From positions 124,001-188,000 of the forward strand of contig NZ_JBIPKE010000011.1 of assembly GCF_044005705.1 (NCBI RefSeq): 64,000 bases of DNA, read 5' to 3'. The stretch comes from Marinoscillum luteum (GTDB lineage Bacteria; Bacteroidota; Bacteroidia; Cytophagales; Cyclobacteriaceae). The notes under the pieces were generated by a model that made no database searches, was not told the DNA's origin, and saw only the letters and a list, made by a program, of their open reading frames with translations. Below, in pieces: positions 44,833 through 53,169 of this stretch (position 1 is its first letter; the number at the start of each line of letters is the position of its first letter). Both the position numbers and the translations under genes were made by a program.

Positions 44833-46266
44833 TTACTTTGATTTGACAGTCAGCCCTTTGGCTTTTCCTATCTCCAGCATCAAATCATACGCCTCTGCAG
44901 GATCATTTTTGATCTGTCCCTCCAGAATGGCTTCTTTGATGGCGTTTTTGATTTCGCCCACAATTACCGAAGGCTTTATATCAAACGTTTCAATAATGGT
45001 TTCCCCTGATACCGGAGGCTGAAAGTTGCGAAGATGGTCTCTTTCTTCTACTTCCCTGATCTTATTCTGCACATTGATAAAGTTGGCTAAATAGCGCCGC
45101 ACCCTATCCATGTTTTTGGAGGTGACATCCGCCCTGCACAGGGTCATCAGGTCTTCTATATCATCACCTGCTTCATAGAGCAACCTTCTGATCGCTGAAT
45201 CAGTCACCTTCTCATTCACCAAAGCGATGGGCCTCAAATGAAGCCTCACGAGCTTTTGCACATACTTCATTTTATCATTTAGAGGGAGCTTCAGGTTTTT
45301 GAAGATCTTCGGCACCCACCGGGCACCCATATCTTCATGCCCATGAAAGGTCCACCCTGCTTTGTCATGAAAGCGCTGTGTGGCGGGCTTGGCAATATCA
45401 TGAAGAATGGCCGACCATCTCAACCAGAGGTCATCAGTGTCCTCACTGATGTTGTCCAGTACCTGAAGGGTATGGTAAAAATTGTCCTTGTGGGATTTTC
45501 CATTTACTTTCTTCACGCCCTGAAGCCGGGCCATTTCAGGAAAGATAATCTCTAATAAACCTGAGGAGAACAAGAGTTTAAAACCATAGGAAGGTGTATC
45601 TGCCAGAATGATCTTGTTGAGCTCGTCGGTGATGCGCTCCTGAGAAATGATTTTGATCCGCTCTTTTTGAGTGACAATGGCATTGAAAGTATCCGGGTCT
45701 ATGTCGAATTTGAGCTGTGTAGCAAACCTAATGGCGCGCATGATCCTGAGTGGATCATCTGAGAAAGTTACCTCTGGTTCCAAAGGAGTTTTGATCAGTT
45801 TCTGACCCAAATGCTCTACCCCGCCAAAAGGATCTATCAAGGTTCCAAAATCGTGTTCATTCAGGCTGATGGCCAGTGCATTGATGGTGAAATCCCGTCT
45901 GTTTTGATCGTCCTCCAGGGTGCCATCTTCTACAATGGGTTTCCGGGAATCCGCTCTATAGCTCTCCTTTCTGGCTCCTACAAACTCCAGCTCGTATCCA
46001 TCATAAGTGATGGCTGCCGTGCCAAAGTTCTTATATACGGCTAGTTTGGCTTCCTTACCAAGCTCCTTCTTCAACTGCTCTGCCAGCCGGATACCACTTC
46101 CCAAACATACAAAGTCGATATCCTTGGAATTTCTACCCAGAATAAGATCCCGCACATAACCGCCCACTATATAAGCTGAAACCCCCAAACCTGTCGCCAC
46201 CTGACCCACACGGTGAATCAATGGATGAAAATCCACTTGCTTATCCAAAACCTCCGTTACCATCAT
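44833..46266 (-). CDS. CCA-adding-type tRNA nucleotidyltransferase with HD domain
   Basis: 477 residues. The class II nucleotidyltransferase head has VGGYVRDLILGRNSKDIDFVCLG (GGxVRD and the DxD metal motif near 49-51), followed by the DDQNRRDFTINALA and RIMRAIRFATQ elements. A C-terminal HD domain shows HKDNFYHTLQVLDN and LHDIAKP. It adds or repairs the tRNA 3' CCA, which fits the tRNA-Asp here not encoding CCA. Poly(A) polymerase activity cannot be excluded. Divergent from ligA. Confidence 0.92.
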   Translation of the reverse strand: MMVTEVLDKQVDFHPLIHRVGQVATGLGVSAYIVGGYVRDLILGRNSKDIDFVCLGSGIRLAEQLKKELGKEAKLAVYKNFGTAAITYDGYELEFVGARKESYRADSRKPIVEDGTLEDDQNRRDFTINALAISLNEHDFGTLIDPFGGVEHLGQKLIKTPLEPEVTFSDDPLRIMRAIRFATQLKFDIDPDTFNAIVTQKERIKIISQERITDELNKIILADTPSYGFKLLFSSGLLEIIFPEMARLQGVKKVNGKSHKDNFYHTLQVLDNISEDTDDLWLRWSAILHDIAKPATQRFHDKAGWTFHGHEDMGARWVPKIFKNLKLPLNDKMKYVQKLVRLHLRPIALVNEKVTDSAIRRLLYEAGDDIEDLMTLCRADVTSKNMDRVRRYLANFINVQNKIREVEERDHLRNFQPPVSGETIIETFDIKPSVIVGEIKNAIKEAILEGQIKNDPAEAYDLMLEIGKAKGLTVKSK

Positions 46267-46409
46267 TGGCTCAAAATTATAACAATCAATCCAATGCAGT
46301 TTGTAGGCACCAGAATAAAAACGCAGTATAAAGGAAAATCCTTACAGCCAAATGTCAAACTCGCTGACAATAAACCACCAGTACACCTCGGCTTATTTGT
46401 ACTACTTAT

Positions 46410-46417
46410 TAGATTTG
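46410..46417 (+). promoter_or_regulatory. Candidate -7 element of the ligA promoter
   Basis: TAGATTTG matches TAnnTTTG exactly, 20 nt before the ligA ATG. No good -33 TTTG is at the right distance, so confidence is limited. Confidence 0.45.
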
Positions 46418-46436
46418 TAGAGACGAAATCCGATCA

Positions 46437-48488
46437 ATGAGCACATCACCACAAGAGAAAATCGCCAACCTCACCAAAGAGCTGAATCATCACAGTTATC
46501 TCTATTATCAGGAGAACAAATCTGAAATCTCTGATTTCGAATTTGATCAGAAGCTGAAGCAGTTGGAAGAATTGGAAGCAGCCTATCCTGAGTTTAAACT
46601 GGAGGATTCGCCCACGCACCGCGTAGGTGGCACTATCACTAAAAATTTCAACACCGTCTATCACAAATCACGAATGCTTTCGCTTGGCAATACGTATTCC
46701 AAGGATGATCTCATCGAATTTGACAAACGGGTGATGAAAGGATTGGGAACGGAGGATTATGAGTACTTCTGTGAGCTCAAATTTGATGGTGTGGCCATCA
46801 GCCTGCTCTATGAGCAAGGGGTGCTCAGCCAGGCCGTCACGCGCGGAGACGGTGAAAAGGGCGATGAAGTGACCAGCAACGTGAAAACGATTCGCACCAT
46901 TCCCTTACGACTTAATGGTGATTACCCTGAAACTTTTGAGGTTCGGGGTGAGGTATTCATGCCCAAGAAGGTCTTCAAAGCGCTCAATGAAGAACGTGCA
47001 AAAAATGGAGAGGCACTACTTGCCAATCCGCGAAATACTGCATCAGGCACCCTGAAGATGCAGGACTCTTCAGTGGTAGCCAGCCGAAAGCTGGACTGTT
47101 ACCTTTACAGCTTACTTGGAGACGCCATTACCACTAGCACCCATGAAGAGTCTATCCATCTCCTGGAACGTATGAATTTCAACGTCTCACCCACCTATGC
47201 CCGATGTAAAAGTCTTGAAGAGGTCTTTGAATACATCAACACCTGGGAGCAAAAAAGACACGAACTGCCTGTAGAGACCGACGGAATCGTCATCAAGGTC
47301 AATAGCACAGCTCATCAGGAAGAACTTGGGTTCACAGCCAAAACACCACGCTGGGCCATTTCATACAAATACAAATCTGAAGCCGCAGAGACCCGACTGA
47401 ATAACATCACCTATCAGGTGGGGCGCACCGGAGCCATCACTCCTGTGGCTGAGCTCGAGCCCGTACTGTTGGCTGGCACCACCGTGAAGCGTGCCTCCCT
47501 GCACAATGCCAATGAAATAGAACGTCTGGATATTCGGATTGGAGACTATGTGTTTGTGGAAAAAGGTGGTGAAATCATTCCGAAAATCACTGGGGTAAAT
47601 CACGATCGTCGTGCTGCGGATTCAAAAGAAACGATCTACCAGAACAGTTGCCCGGAGTGTGGCACTCCACTGGTGAGAAAAGAAGGAGAAGCCAATCACT
47701 ACTGTCCCAACGCAGATGGTTGTCCTCCTCAGGTCATGGGACGTGTCGAGCATTTCATTTCCAGAAATGCCATGGACATTGCCCACCTGGGTCCCAAAAC
47801 CATCGAGGGCCTCTTCCAGACAGGTAAAATATCCGGAATTGCAGATCTGTATTCACTCACTTTTGAGGACCTGAATGGATTGAAGTTTGAGGACAAAGAT
47901 GAACTTACAGGGGAAGTAAAGATCAGGTCCATTAAAGATAAATCCGCACAGAACATTGTGGAATCACTGGAAGCATCCAAGCAGATTCCTTTTGAAAGCG
48001 TCCTGTTTGGGCTTGGTATAAGGTATGTAGGGCGCACAGTAGCTGAGAAGCTGGCTGAGCACTTCAAGACCATCGACAACCTCCGAAATGCCAGTATGGA
48101 AGAGGTGATCGCAGTTCATGAGATCGGTGAGCGAATAGCCGAAAGTGTGGTGAATTTCTTTAGCATCCCTGAGAACATAGAACTGATAGAACGACTCAAG
48201 GCCGCTGGTCTGCAAATGAGGATGGAAGAAACCCAAACTCCGGAGTATCAGACGCAAATATTTCAGGGAAAAACGGTTGTGGTCTCAGGGGTTTTTGAGA
48301 GTTTTGAACGTGAGGAATTGAAAAAACTCATCAAAAGCCTTGGCGGGAAGGTCTCCAGTTCCATTTCCGGAAGCACTGATTTTTTGATTGCTGGTGCCAA
48401 TATGGGCCCGGCCAAACTGGAAAAGGCTCAAAATCTGGGCACCCAAATACTCTCAGAGAAGGAGTTTAGTGAGATGATTAACCAATGA
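46437..48488 (+). CDS. ligA: NAD-dependent DNA ligase
   Basis: Seals nicks between Okazaki fragments and in repair using NAD+. The 683 residues show the Ia domain, the nucleotidyltransferase domain with AMP-accepting Lys115 (CELKFDG), the OB fold, a C4 zinc finger (CPECGTPL ... HYCPNADGC), helix-hairpin-helix repeats (GIRYVGRTVAEKLAEHF, IGERIAESVVNFF) and a C-terminal BRCT domain. Family-typical length. It heads a tight operon: the next gene starts 1 nt after its stop. Confidence 0.97.
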   Translation: MSTSPQEKIANLTKELNHHSYLYYQENKSEISDFEFDQKLKQLEELEAAYPEFKLEDSPTHRVGGTITKNFNTVYHKSRMLSLGNTYSKDDLIEFDKRVMKGLGTEDYEYFCELKFDGVAISLLYEQGVLSQAVTRGDGEKGDEVTSNVKTIRTIPLRLNGDYPETFEVRGEVFMPKKVFKALNEERAKNGEALLANPRNTASGTLKMQDSSVVASRKLDCYLYSLLGDAITTSTHEESIHLLERMNFNVSPTYARCKSLEEVFEYINTWEQKRHELPVETDGIVIKVNSTAHQEELGFTAKTPRWAISYKYKSEAAETRLNNITYQVGRTGAITPVAELEPVLLAGTTVKRASLHNANEIERLDIRIGDYVFVEKGGEIIPKITGVNHDRRAADSKETIYQNSCPECGTPLVRKEGEANHYCPNADGCPPQVMGRVEHFISRNAMDIAHLGPKTIEGLFQTGKISGIADLYSLTFEDLNGLKFEDKDELTGEVKIRSIKDKSAQNIVESLEASKQIPFESVLFGLGIRYVGRTVAEKLAEHFKTIDNLRNASMEEVIAVHEIGERIAESVVNFFSIPENIELIERLKAAGLQMRMEETQTPEYQTQIFQGKTVVVSGVFESFEREELKKLIKSLGGKVSSSISGSTDFLIAGANMGPAKLEKAQNLGTQILSEKEFSEMINQ

Positions 48489-48489
48489 C

Positions 48490-49002
48490 ATGCTAAAGAA
48501 AGCCATTCTGAATTTTAAAGCGAAGCGGATTTTGAAAAAGAGGTCCCAGGAGCTTATGACCGATTTCAAATCGAGCCAGAAAATAGCGATCATCTACTCA
48601 GACCTCTTTGAGAATGAAAAGCAAATAAGTGAGATCGTCAACGAGCTCAAAAAGGAAGGGAAAGAGATCAGTATGATGGTATACTGTCACAGCATCAAGA
48701 AAAAGACCACCGCTCTCCCCCATTTTCATTCTAAGGAAATCTCACTGACTGGCGAAATCAAAAGCGAAGACCTCAATTTTTTCCTTCGCCAGAGCTACGA
48801 TTTTGCATTATGTTTCGATCAGTCACGGCATTTCATCATTGACTATGTATTTTCGCAAGTGAAAGCCAAATGCCGTGTTGGCATTAGGACACCTTCGCGA
48901 GACCATCTCTTTGAGATGATGATTCAGGCTGATGATCAGCAAACCCCACTGAGTAGTGAAGTATTAAGATATTTAAAAATGATTCAATCTTATGAATACT
49001 GA
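48490..49002 (+). CDS. DUF6913 family protein
   Basis: 170 residues, soluble and basic at the N-terminus (ILNFKAKRILKKRSQE), with a Rossmann-like alternation (SQKIAIIYSDLFENEKQISEIVNELKKEGKEISMMVY, then YDFALCFDQSRHFIIDYVFSQVKAKCRVGI). It matches the Bacteroidota-specific DUF6913 family, function unknown. Its last 11 nt overlap dapA, and ligA ends 1 nt before it, so it is sandwiched in one operon. Confidence 0.75.
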   Translation: MLKKAILNFKAKRILKKRSQELMTDFKSSQKIAIIYSDLFENEKQISEIVNELKKEGKEISMMVYCHSIKKKTTALPHFHSKEISLTGEIKSEDLNFFLRQSYDFALCFDQSRHFIIDYVFSQVKAKCRVGIRTPSRDHLFEMMIQADDQQTPLSSEVLRYLKMIQSYEY

Positions 49003-49867
49003 AATTTTTAAAGGTACCGGAGTGGCCTTGATTACCCCATTCAATAAAGATCAAAGTATTGACTTTGACGGTCTGAAAGCGGTAATAGATCACGTAAGTG
49101 AGGGAGAAGTGGATTACCTGGTCATTCTGGGTACAACTGGCGAGGCACCTACCATCACTGCGGAAGAGAAGAATCAGGTAACCGAATTCGTCATTGCCAA
49201 TAACCCGCGGAATTTGCCAATCGTATATGGTCTGGGTGGAAACAGTACCAAATGGGTGACCGATCAGCTCGATCTGATCAAGGACTACCCTCTGGCGGCT
49301 ATCCTGAGCCTTAGTCCTTACTATAACAAGCCATCACAGGTAGGCATTGTACAGCACTATGAGGCCATTGCCGACGCAAGTCCCTTTCCGGTGATATTGT
49401 ACAACGTACCCGCCAGAACCAGCTCTAACATCACCACTGAGACCACTGTAACGCTTTCAAAACATCCCAATATCATTGGAACCAAGGAAGCTTCTGGAAA
49501 CCTCACACAGTGCATGGAAATCAGAGCCAACACAGATGAGGACTTTCTATTGATATCAGGTGATGATGCACTTACCCTTCCTATGATGTCTTTTGGTTGT
49601 GTGGGTGCCATTTCTGTCATTGCCAATCTGCAGCCGGCGGCATTTTCACGAATGGTCAAACTAGCACTTGCCGGTGATTTCAAAGGAGCATCCAAGCTCC
49701 ACTTTGAGCTATTGCAGGGCTACGAACTGGTCTCAGCAGAAGGCAACCCGGTTTCTGTTAAATCCGGTCTGGATGCTTTTGGACTTATTCAAAACACCGT
49801 ACGATCGCCTCTTTATGCAGGTAGCAAAGAACTCATCAGACATTTCAAAATGTATCTGAATAAATAG
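48992..49867 (+). CDS. dapA: 4-hydroxy-tetrahydrodipicolinate synthase
   Basis: Condenses pyruvate with aspartate semialdehyde on the way to lysine and meso-diaminopimelate. The 291 residues form a class I aldolase TIM barrel: GTTGEAPTITAEEK (pyruvate-binding TT), SPYYNKPSQ, the VILYNVPARTS tyrosine/arginine loop and Schiff-base lysine in IIGTKEASGNL. Overlaps DUF6913 by 11 nt. Terminator follows at 49884-49924. Confidence 0.95.
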   Translation: MNTEIFKGTGVALITPFNKDQSIDFDGLKAVIDHVSEGEVDYLVILGTTGEAPTITAEEKNQVTEFVIANNPRNLPIVYGLGGNSTKWVTDQLDLIKDYPLAAILSLSPYYNKPSQVGIVQHYEAIADASPFPVILYNVPARTSSNITTETTVTLSKHPNIIGTKEASGNLTQCMEIRANTDEDFLLISGDDALTLPMMSFGCVGAISVIANLQPAAFSRMVKLALAGDFKGASKLHFELLQGYELVSAEGNPVSVKSGLDAFGLIQNTVRSPLYAGSKELIRHFKMYLNK

Positions 49868-49883
49868 AGATACGCTTTTAACA

Positions 49884-49924
49884 AAAAAGCCAGATACTCA
49901 ACTTTAAAGTATCTGGCTTTTTTT
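49884..49924 (+). terminator. Intrinsic terminator of the ligA-DUF6913-dapA operon
   Basis: A long perfect stem of at least 13 bp (about 49886-49898 with 49908-49920) and a T-run, 17 nt after the dapA stop. Confidence 0.9.
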
Positions 49925-49960
49925 ATGCTCAGTGCCCGGAAAGGGCTGATACAATAAAAA

Positions 49961-49978
49961 AGGGGCTTAAAAGCCCCT
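49961..49978 (-). terminator. Intrinsic terminator of the Hc1-like gene
   Basis: A 7-bp GC-rich stem (49961-49967 with 49972-49978) followed on the minus strand by a T-run (49960 downwards). It lies 24 nt past the stop of the small gene at 50003. Confidence 0.85.
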
Positions 49979-50002
49979 CTCTTATTTTATAATCTTTTGG
50001 GA

Positions 50003-50179
50003 TTATGCTTTGTTTTTCATGTCCTGCACTTCGATTCTGATCTCTTGTGAGAGGTTCTTCAGCTCTTGCATTCCTTTTCTAACTCTTGTTCCTGCTGCAG
50101 AGTTTTCTTTGTCATAAAATTTGCTGAAATCTGCTTCAAGAGAATCTACTAATTCTTTAAGTTGTTCGAATCTTTTCAT
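50003..50179 (-). CDS. Histone H1-like (Hc1-type) small DNA-binding protein of Bacteroidota
   Basis: 58 residues, too short for many gene callers. It reads MKRFEQLKELVDSLEADFSK, then FYDKENSAAGTRVRKGMQEL, then KNLSQEIRIEVQDMKNKA. The SAAGTRVRKGMQELK core is the hallmark of the short Bacteroidota 'histone H1/Hc1' proteins, thought to bind DNA or act in the nucleoid. Unlike chlamydial Hc1 it lacks a long lysine tail, so DNA binding is not certain. It has its own terminator and a 99-nt leader, so it is a single-gene unit. Confidence 0.85.
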   Translation of the reverse strand: MKRFEQLKELVDSLEADFSKFYDKENSAAGTRVRKGMQELKNLSQEIRIEVQDMKNKA

Positions 50180-50278
50180 ATTGATAAATCTTTAAGGTTA
50201 CTGATAATTATTCGATGAGGCAATTTATATAAAATGTTCAAAAACCAAGCATATTGAGCTAAAAAAGCTAAATATGAC

Positions 50279-51535
50279 CTAAAGTTGTGCCAAAGTGGCA
50301 CCCTCTACTCCTGCTTTTTTGTACACTCCATCATCCAGCTTTTTCTTAACTGCCTCAAAAGCCGTGATCGTCTCTGCCACATCATCCAAACTATGCACAG
50401 CTGTTGGGATGATCCTCAGAATAATGGTACCCTTAGGCACCACAGGATATACCACCACAGAACAAAATATGCTATGCTCCATTCGGAGATCCTTTACGAG
50501 GTTTACTGCCTCCATGGTGTCTCCATTCATGACCACAGGAGTCACCGGAGACTGTGTAGTGCCTATTCTGTAGCCTTTTTCTCTGAAGCCAGACTGAATG
50601 GCATTTACTATGGTCCAAAGGTTTTCTTTCAACTCAGGCTTAGTTCTGAGAAGCTCCAAACGCTTGAGGTTACCGATAACCAGTGGCATTGGCAACGACT
50701 TGGCAAATATCTGAGACCTCACATTGTATTTAAGTACATCTATGATCGCTGCATCTCCGGCAATAAACGCCCCAATGCTGGCCATAGACTTGGCGAAAGT
50801 AGAGAAATAAATATCAATACCATCCTGCACGCCCTGCTCCTCACCTGCTCCTGCTCCTGTAGCTCCCATGGTACCAAACCCGTGAGCATCATCTACCAAC
50901 AACCTAAAATTAAATTTCTCTTTCAACTTCACGATAGAGGCCAGATCTCCCATGTTACCAGACATCCCGAAGACACCCTCAGTAATCACAAGGATACCTC
51001 CTCCAGTTTCTCCTACGAGTCTCTCAGCACGCTTCAACTGCTTCTCGAGGTTCTCTATGTCATTATGAGGATAAACAAAACGCTTACCCATGTGCAATCT
51101 CAATCCATCAATAATACAGGCGTGAGACTCAGCATCATACACAATCACATCTTTTCTATCCACCAAAGCATCAATCACGGACATTACACCCTGATAGCCA
51201 AAGTTCAAAAGCATGGCCGAATCCTTCTGCACAAAGGCCGCCAGCTCTCTTTCTAACTGCTCGTGGTACACGGTATTTCCCGTCATCATCCTGGCTCCCA
51301 TAGGATACGCCATTCCCCATTCGGCAGCTGCCTCGGCATCTGCCTTTCTTACTTCAGGATGGTTAGCCAAACCCAGGTAGTTGTTCAAACTCCAGGTCAA
51401 CACTTCTTTCCCCCTAAACTTCATTCGGGGAGCAATCTCACCCTCCAGTTTTGGGAACATATAAAAGTTATCATCAAAATAAGAATGCTGTCCTAGCGGC
51501 CCCCTATCCTGTAGCAATTTTTCAAATAAATCCAT
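50279..51535 (-). CDS. Alpha-oxoamine synthase: serine palmitoyltransferase or cysteate acyltransferase type
   Basis: 418-residue PLP enzyme of the family that joins an amino acid to an acyl thioester with loss of CO2. PLP lysine is K249 (FSTFAKSMAS), ring-stacking His is H138 (ESHACIIDG) and the VDDAHGFG motif is at 214-221. The start MDLFEKLLQDRGPLG and the overall sequence resemble the Bacteroidota enzyme that opens sphingolipid (serine) or sulfonolipid/capnine (cysteate) synthesis. No bioF/bio operon is near, which argues against 8-amino-7-oxononanoate synthase. Amino-acid choice cannot be read from sequence. Preceded by a consensus Bacteroidota promoter. Confidence 0.82.
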   Translation of the reverse strand: MDLFEKLLQDRGPLGQHSYFDDNFYMFPKLEGEIAPRMKFRGKEVLTWSLNNYLGLANHPEVRKADAEAAAEWGMAYPMGARMMTGNTVYHEQLERELAAFVQKDSAMLLNFGYQGVMSVIDALVDRKDVIVYDAESHACIIDGLRLHMGKRFVYPHNDIENLEKQLKRAERLVGETGGGILVITEGVFGMSGNMGDLASIVKLKEKFNFRLLVDDAHGFGTMGATGAGAGEEQGVQDGIDIYFSTFAKSMASIGAFIAGDAAIIDVLKYNVRSQIFAKSLPMPLVIGNLKRLELLRTKPELKENLWTIVNAIQSGFREKGYRIGTTQSPVTPVVMNGDTMEAVNLVKDLRMEHSIFCSVVVYPVVPKGTIILRIIPTAVHSLDDVAETITAFEAVKKKLDDGVYKKAGVEGATLAQL

Positions 51536-51572
51536 CTAACGTGTATTAATAAACCTTACCAATTTGGAAATA

Positions 51573-51603
51573 CAAAACTAACACTTATTAAAGATTGGAC
51601 AAA
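51573..51603 (-). promoter_or_regulatory. Consensus Bacteroidota promoter of the oxoamine synthase gene
   Basis: On the minus strand TTTG (51603-51600) and TAGTTTTG (51580-51573) are separated by 19 nt, an exact match to the -33/-7 consensus. Predicted transcript starts about 30 nt before the ATG at 51535. Confidence 0.78.
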
Positions 51604-51674
51604 TGTTATACAGGCATTTAACCTGCGGTCATTTTTTGTAAATATTCATTAGCATTGTGTCATAACCCAAAAAA

Positions 51675-53168
51675 ATGAAAATCAAGAAAATACTCATAGC
51701 CAACAGAGGCGAAATCGCCATAAGGGTGATGCGCTCTGCGAAAGAAATGGGGATAAAAACCGTGGCGGTATATAGCGAAGCTGACAAAGCAGCAGCGCAC
51801 GTACTCTACGCAGATGAAGCTGTATTGATCGGGCCACCCCCCTCCGCTCAGTCCTACCTGGTCGCTGACAAAATCATTGAAGCCTGCAAACTCACGGGTG
51901 CTGACGCAGTACACCCCGGATATGGATTTCTCTCTGAAAATGCCCAGTTCGCGGAGAAAATAGCTCAGGCAGGAATCATTTTCATTGGACCGTCCGTAGA
52001 GGCCATCAAAGTAATGGGCGACAAACTAGCCTCCAAGCAAGCAGTAAAATCATTTGATGTACCGCTCGTGCCTGGGATGGACGAACCTATCAGCGATGTG
52101 GAAAAAGCCAAGGCCGTGGCGCAGAAAATCGGCTATCCGGTGATGATCAAAGCAAGCGCCGGCGGTGGTGGAAAAGGAATGAGGATAGTGACCGACCCCA
52201 AAGACTTTGATGAGCAAATGACGCGAGCAGTTAGTGAAGCACGCAGCTCTTTTGGCGATGAGGCGGTCTTTATCGAGAAATTTATTACTTCCCCCAAACA
52301 CATTGAGGTACAGATACTTGGTGACCAACATGGTAATATTGTCTACCTTTTTGAAAGAGAATGTAGCATACAGCGAAGAAATCAGAAAGTAATAGAAGAG
52401 GCTCCCTCTGCTGTACTGTCCCCAGAGCAACGAAAGCGATATGGAGAAGCTGCAGTAAACGTGGCCAGATCATGCAACTACTATGGAGCCGGCACGGTGG
52501 AGTTCATCGCAGATGCTCATCTGGATTTCTATTTTCTGGAAATGAACACCCGCCTGCAGGTGGAGCACCCCGTCACAGAACAGATCAGCGGCGTGGATCT
52601 GGTGAAAGAACAAATCAAAATCGCTCAGGGTGAAGCCATCTCCTTTACCCAGGAAGACCTTCAAATCAACGGACACAGCATAGAAGTGCGTGTGTATGCG
52701 GAGGATCCTGAAAACAATTTCTTACCCGACACAGGCACCTTAAGTACCTACAGACGTCCACAAGGAGCGGGTGTGAGGGTAGATGATGGCTACGAAGAAG
52801 GAATGGAGATTCCTATCCACTATGACCCAATGATCGCAAAGCTCATTACCCACGGCAAAGACCGGGCAGAGGCCATTGAAAGGATGAAAAGAGCCATTTT
52901 TGAATACAAAATCATTGGCATCAAAACTACCCTGCCTTTTTGCGAATTCGTTCTGAACCACCCCGATTTCATCGATGGGTCTTTTACAACGAAGTTTGTG
53001 GAAGAGCATTTCACACCGGATCATGTGAGAAAAGAGCCTTCTGAAGATCTGGAGCGGGTAGCAGCCATTTTTGCTTTTGAACAATACAAAGCCAAAAAAG
53101 AACGGCTTCAGTATACCCCTGCTGCCAGTCAGAAATCTGGGTGGAAAAGTCGGATTAAGCGCGACTAG
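51675..53168 (+). CDS. accC: Biotin carboxylase subunit of acetyl-CoA (or acyl-CoA) carboxylase
   Basis: ATP-grasp enzyme that carboxylates biotin on its carrier. 497 residues: N-domain KKILIANRGEIAIRVMRSAKEMG, ATP lid GGGGKGMR, catalytic MNTRLQVEHPVTE and the C-terminal FLPDTGTLSTYRRPQGAGVRVD. It is about 50 residues longer than typical AccC, with a basic helical tail (AAIFAFEQYKAKKERL onward). Such longer forms also serve acyl/propionyl-CoA carboxylases, so substrate is open. No biotin-carrier gene (accB) adjoins, unlike the usual accBC pair. Stop TAG is 1 nt before the DUF1015 ATG. Confidence 0.9.
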   Translation: MKIKKILIANRGEIAIRVMRSAKEMGIKTVAVYSEADKAAAHVLYADEAVLIGPPPSAQSYLVADKIIEACKLTGADAVHPGYGFLSENAQFAEKIAQAGIIFIGPSVEAIKVMGDKLASKQAVKSFDVPLVPGMDEPISDVEKAKAVAQKIGYPVMIKASAGGGGKGMRIVTDPKDFDEQMTRAVSEARSSFGDEAVFIEKFITSPKHIEVQILGDQHGNIVYLFERECSIQRRNQKVIEEAPSAVLSPEQRKRYGEAAVNVARSCNYYGAGTVEFIADAHLDFYFLEMNTRLQVEHPVTEQISGVDLVKEQIKIAQGEAISFTQEDLQINGHSIEVRVYAEDPENNFLPDTGTLSTYRRPQGAGVRVDDGYEEGMEIPIHYDPMIAKLITHGKDRAEAIERMKRAIFEYKIIGIKTTLPFCEFVLNHPDFIDGSFTTKFVEEHFTPDHVRKEPSEDLERVAAIFAFEQYKAKKERLQYTPAASQKSGWKSRIKRD

Positions 53169-53169
53169 T

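Noticed and set aside
50285..51256. 323-residue plus-strand reading frame opposite the oxoamine synthase gene
   Set aside because: It has the composition of an antisense shadow (Cys/His/Ser-rich, no domain) and the minus-strand gene is certain.
50279..51535. 8-amino-7-oxononanoate synthase (BioF)
   Set aside because: Sequence start and length match the Bacteroidota lipid-synthesis oxoamine synthase, and no biotin genes are near.
53071..53169. Upstream extension of the DUF1015 frame inside accC
   Set aside because: The 33 extra residues overlap accC out of frame; ATG 53170 gives the conserved N-terminus.
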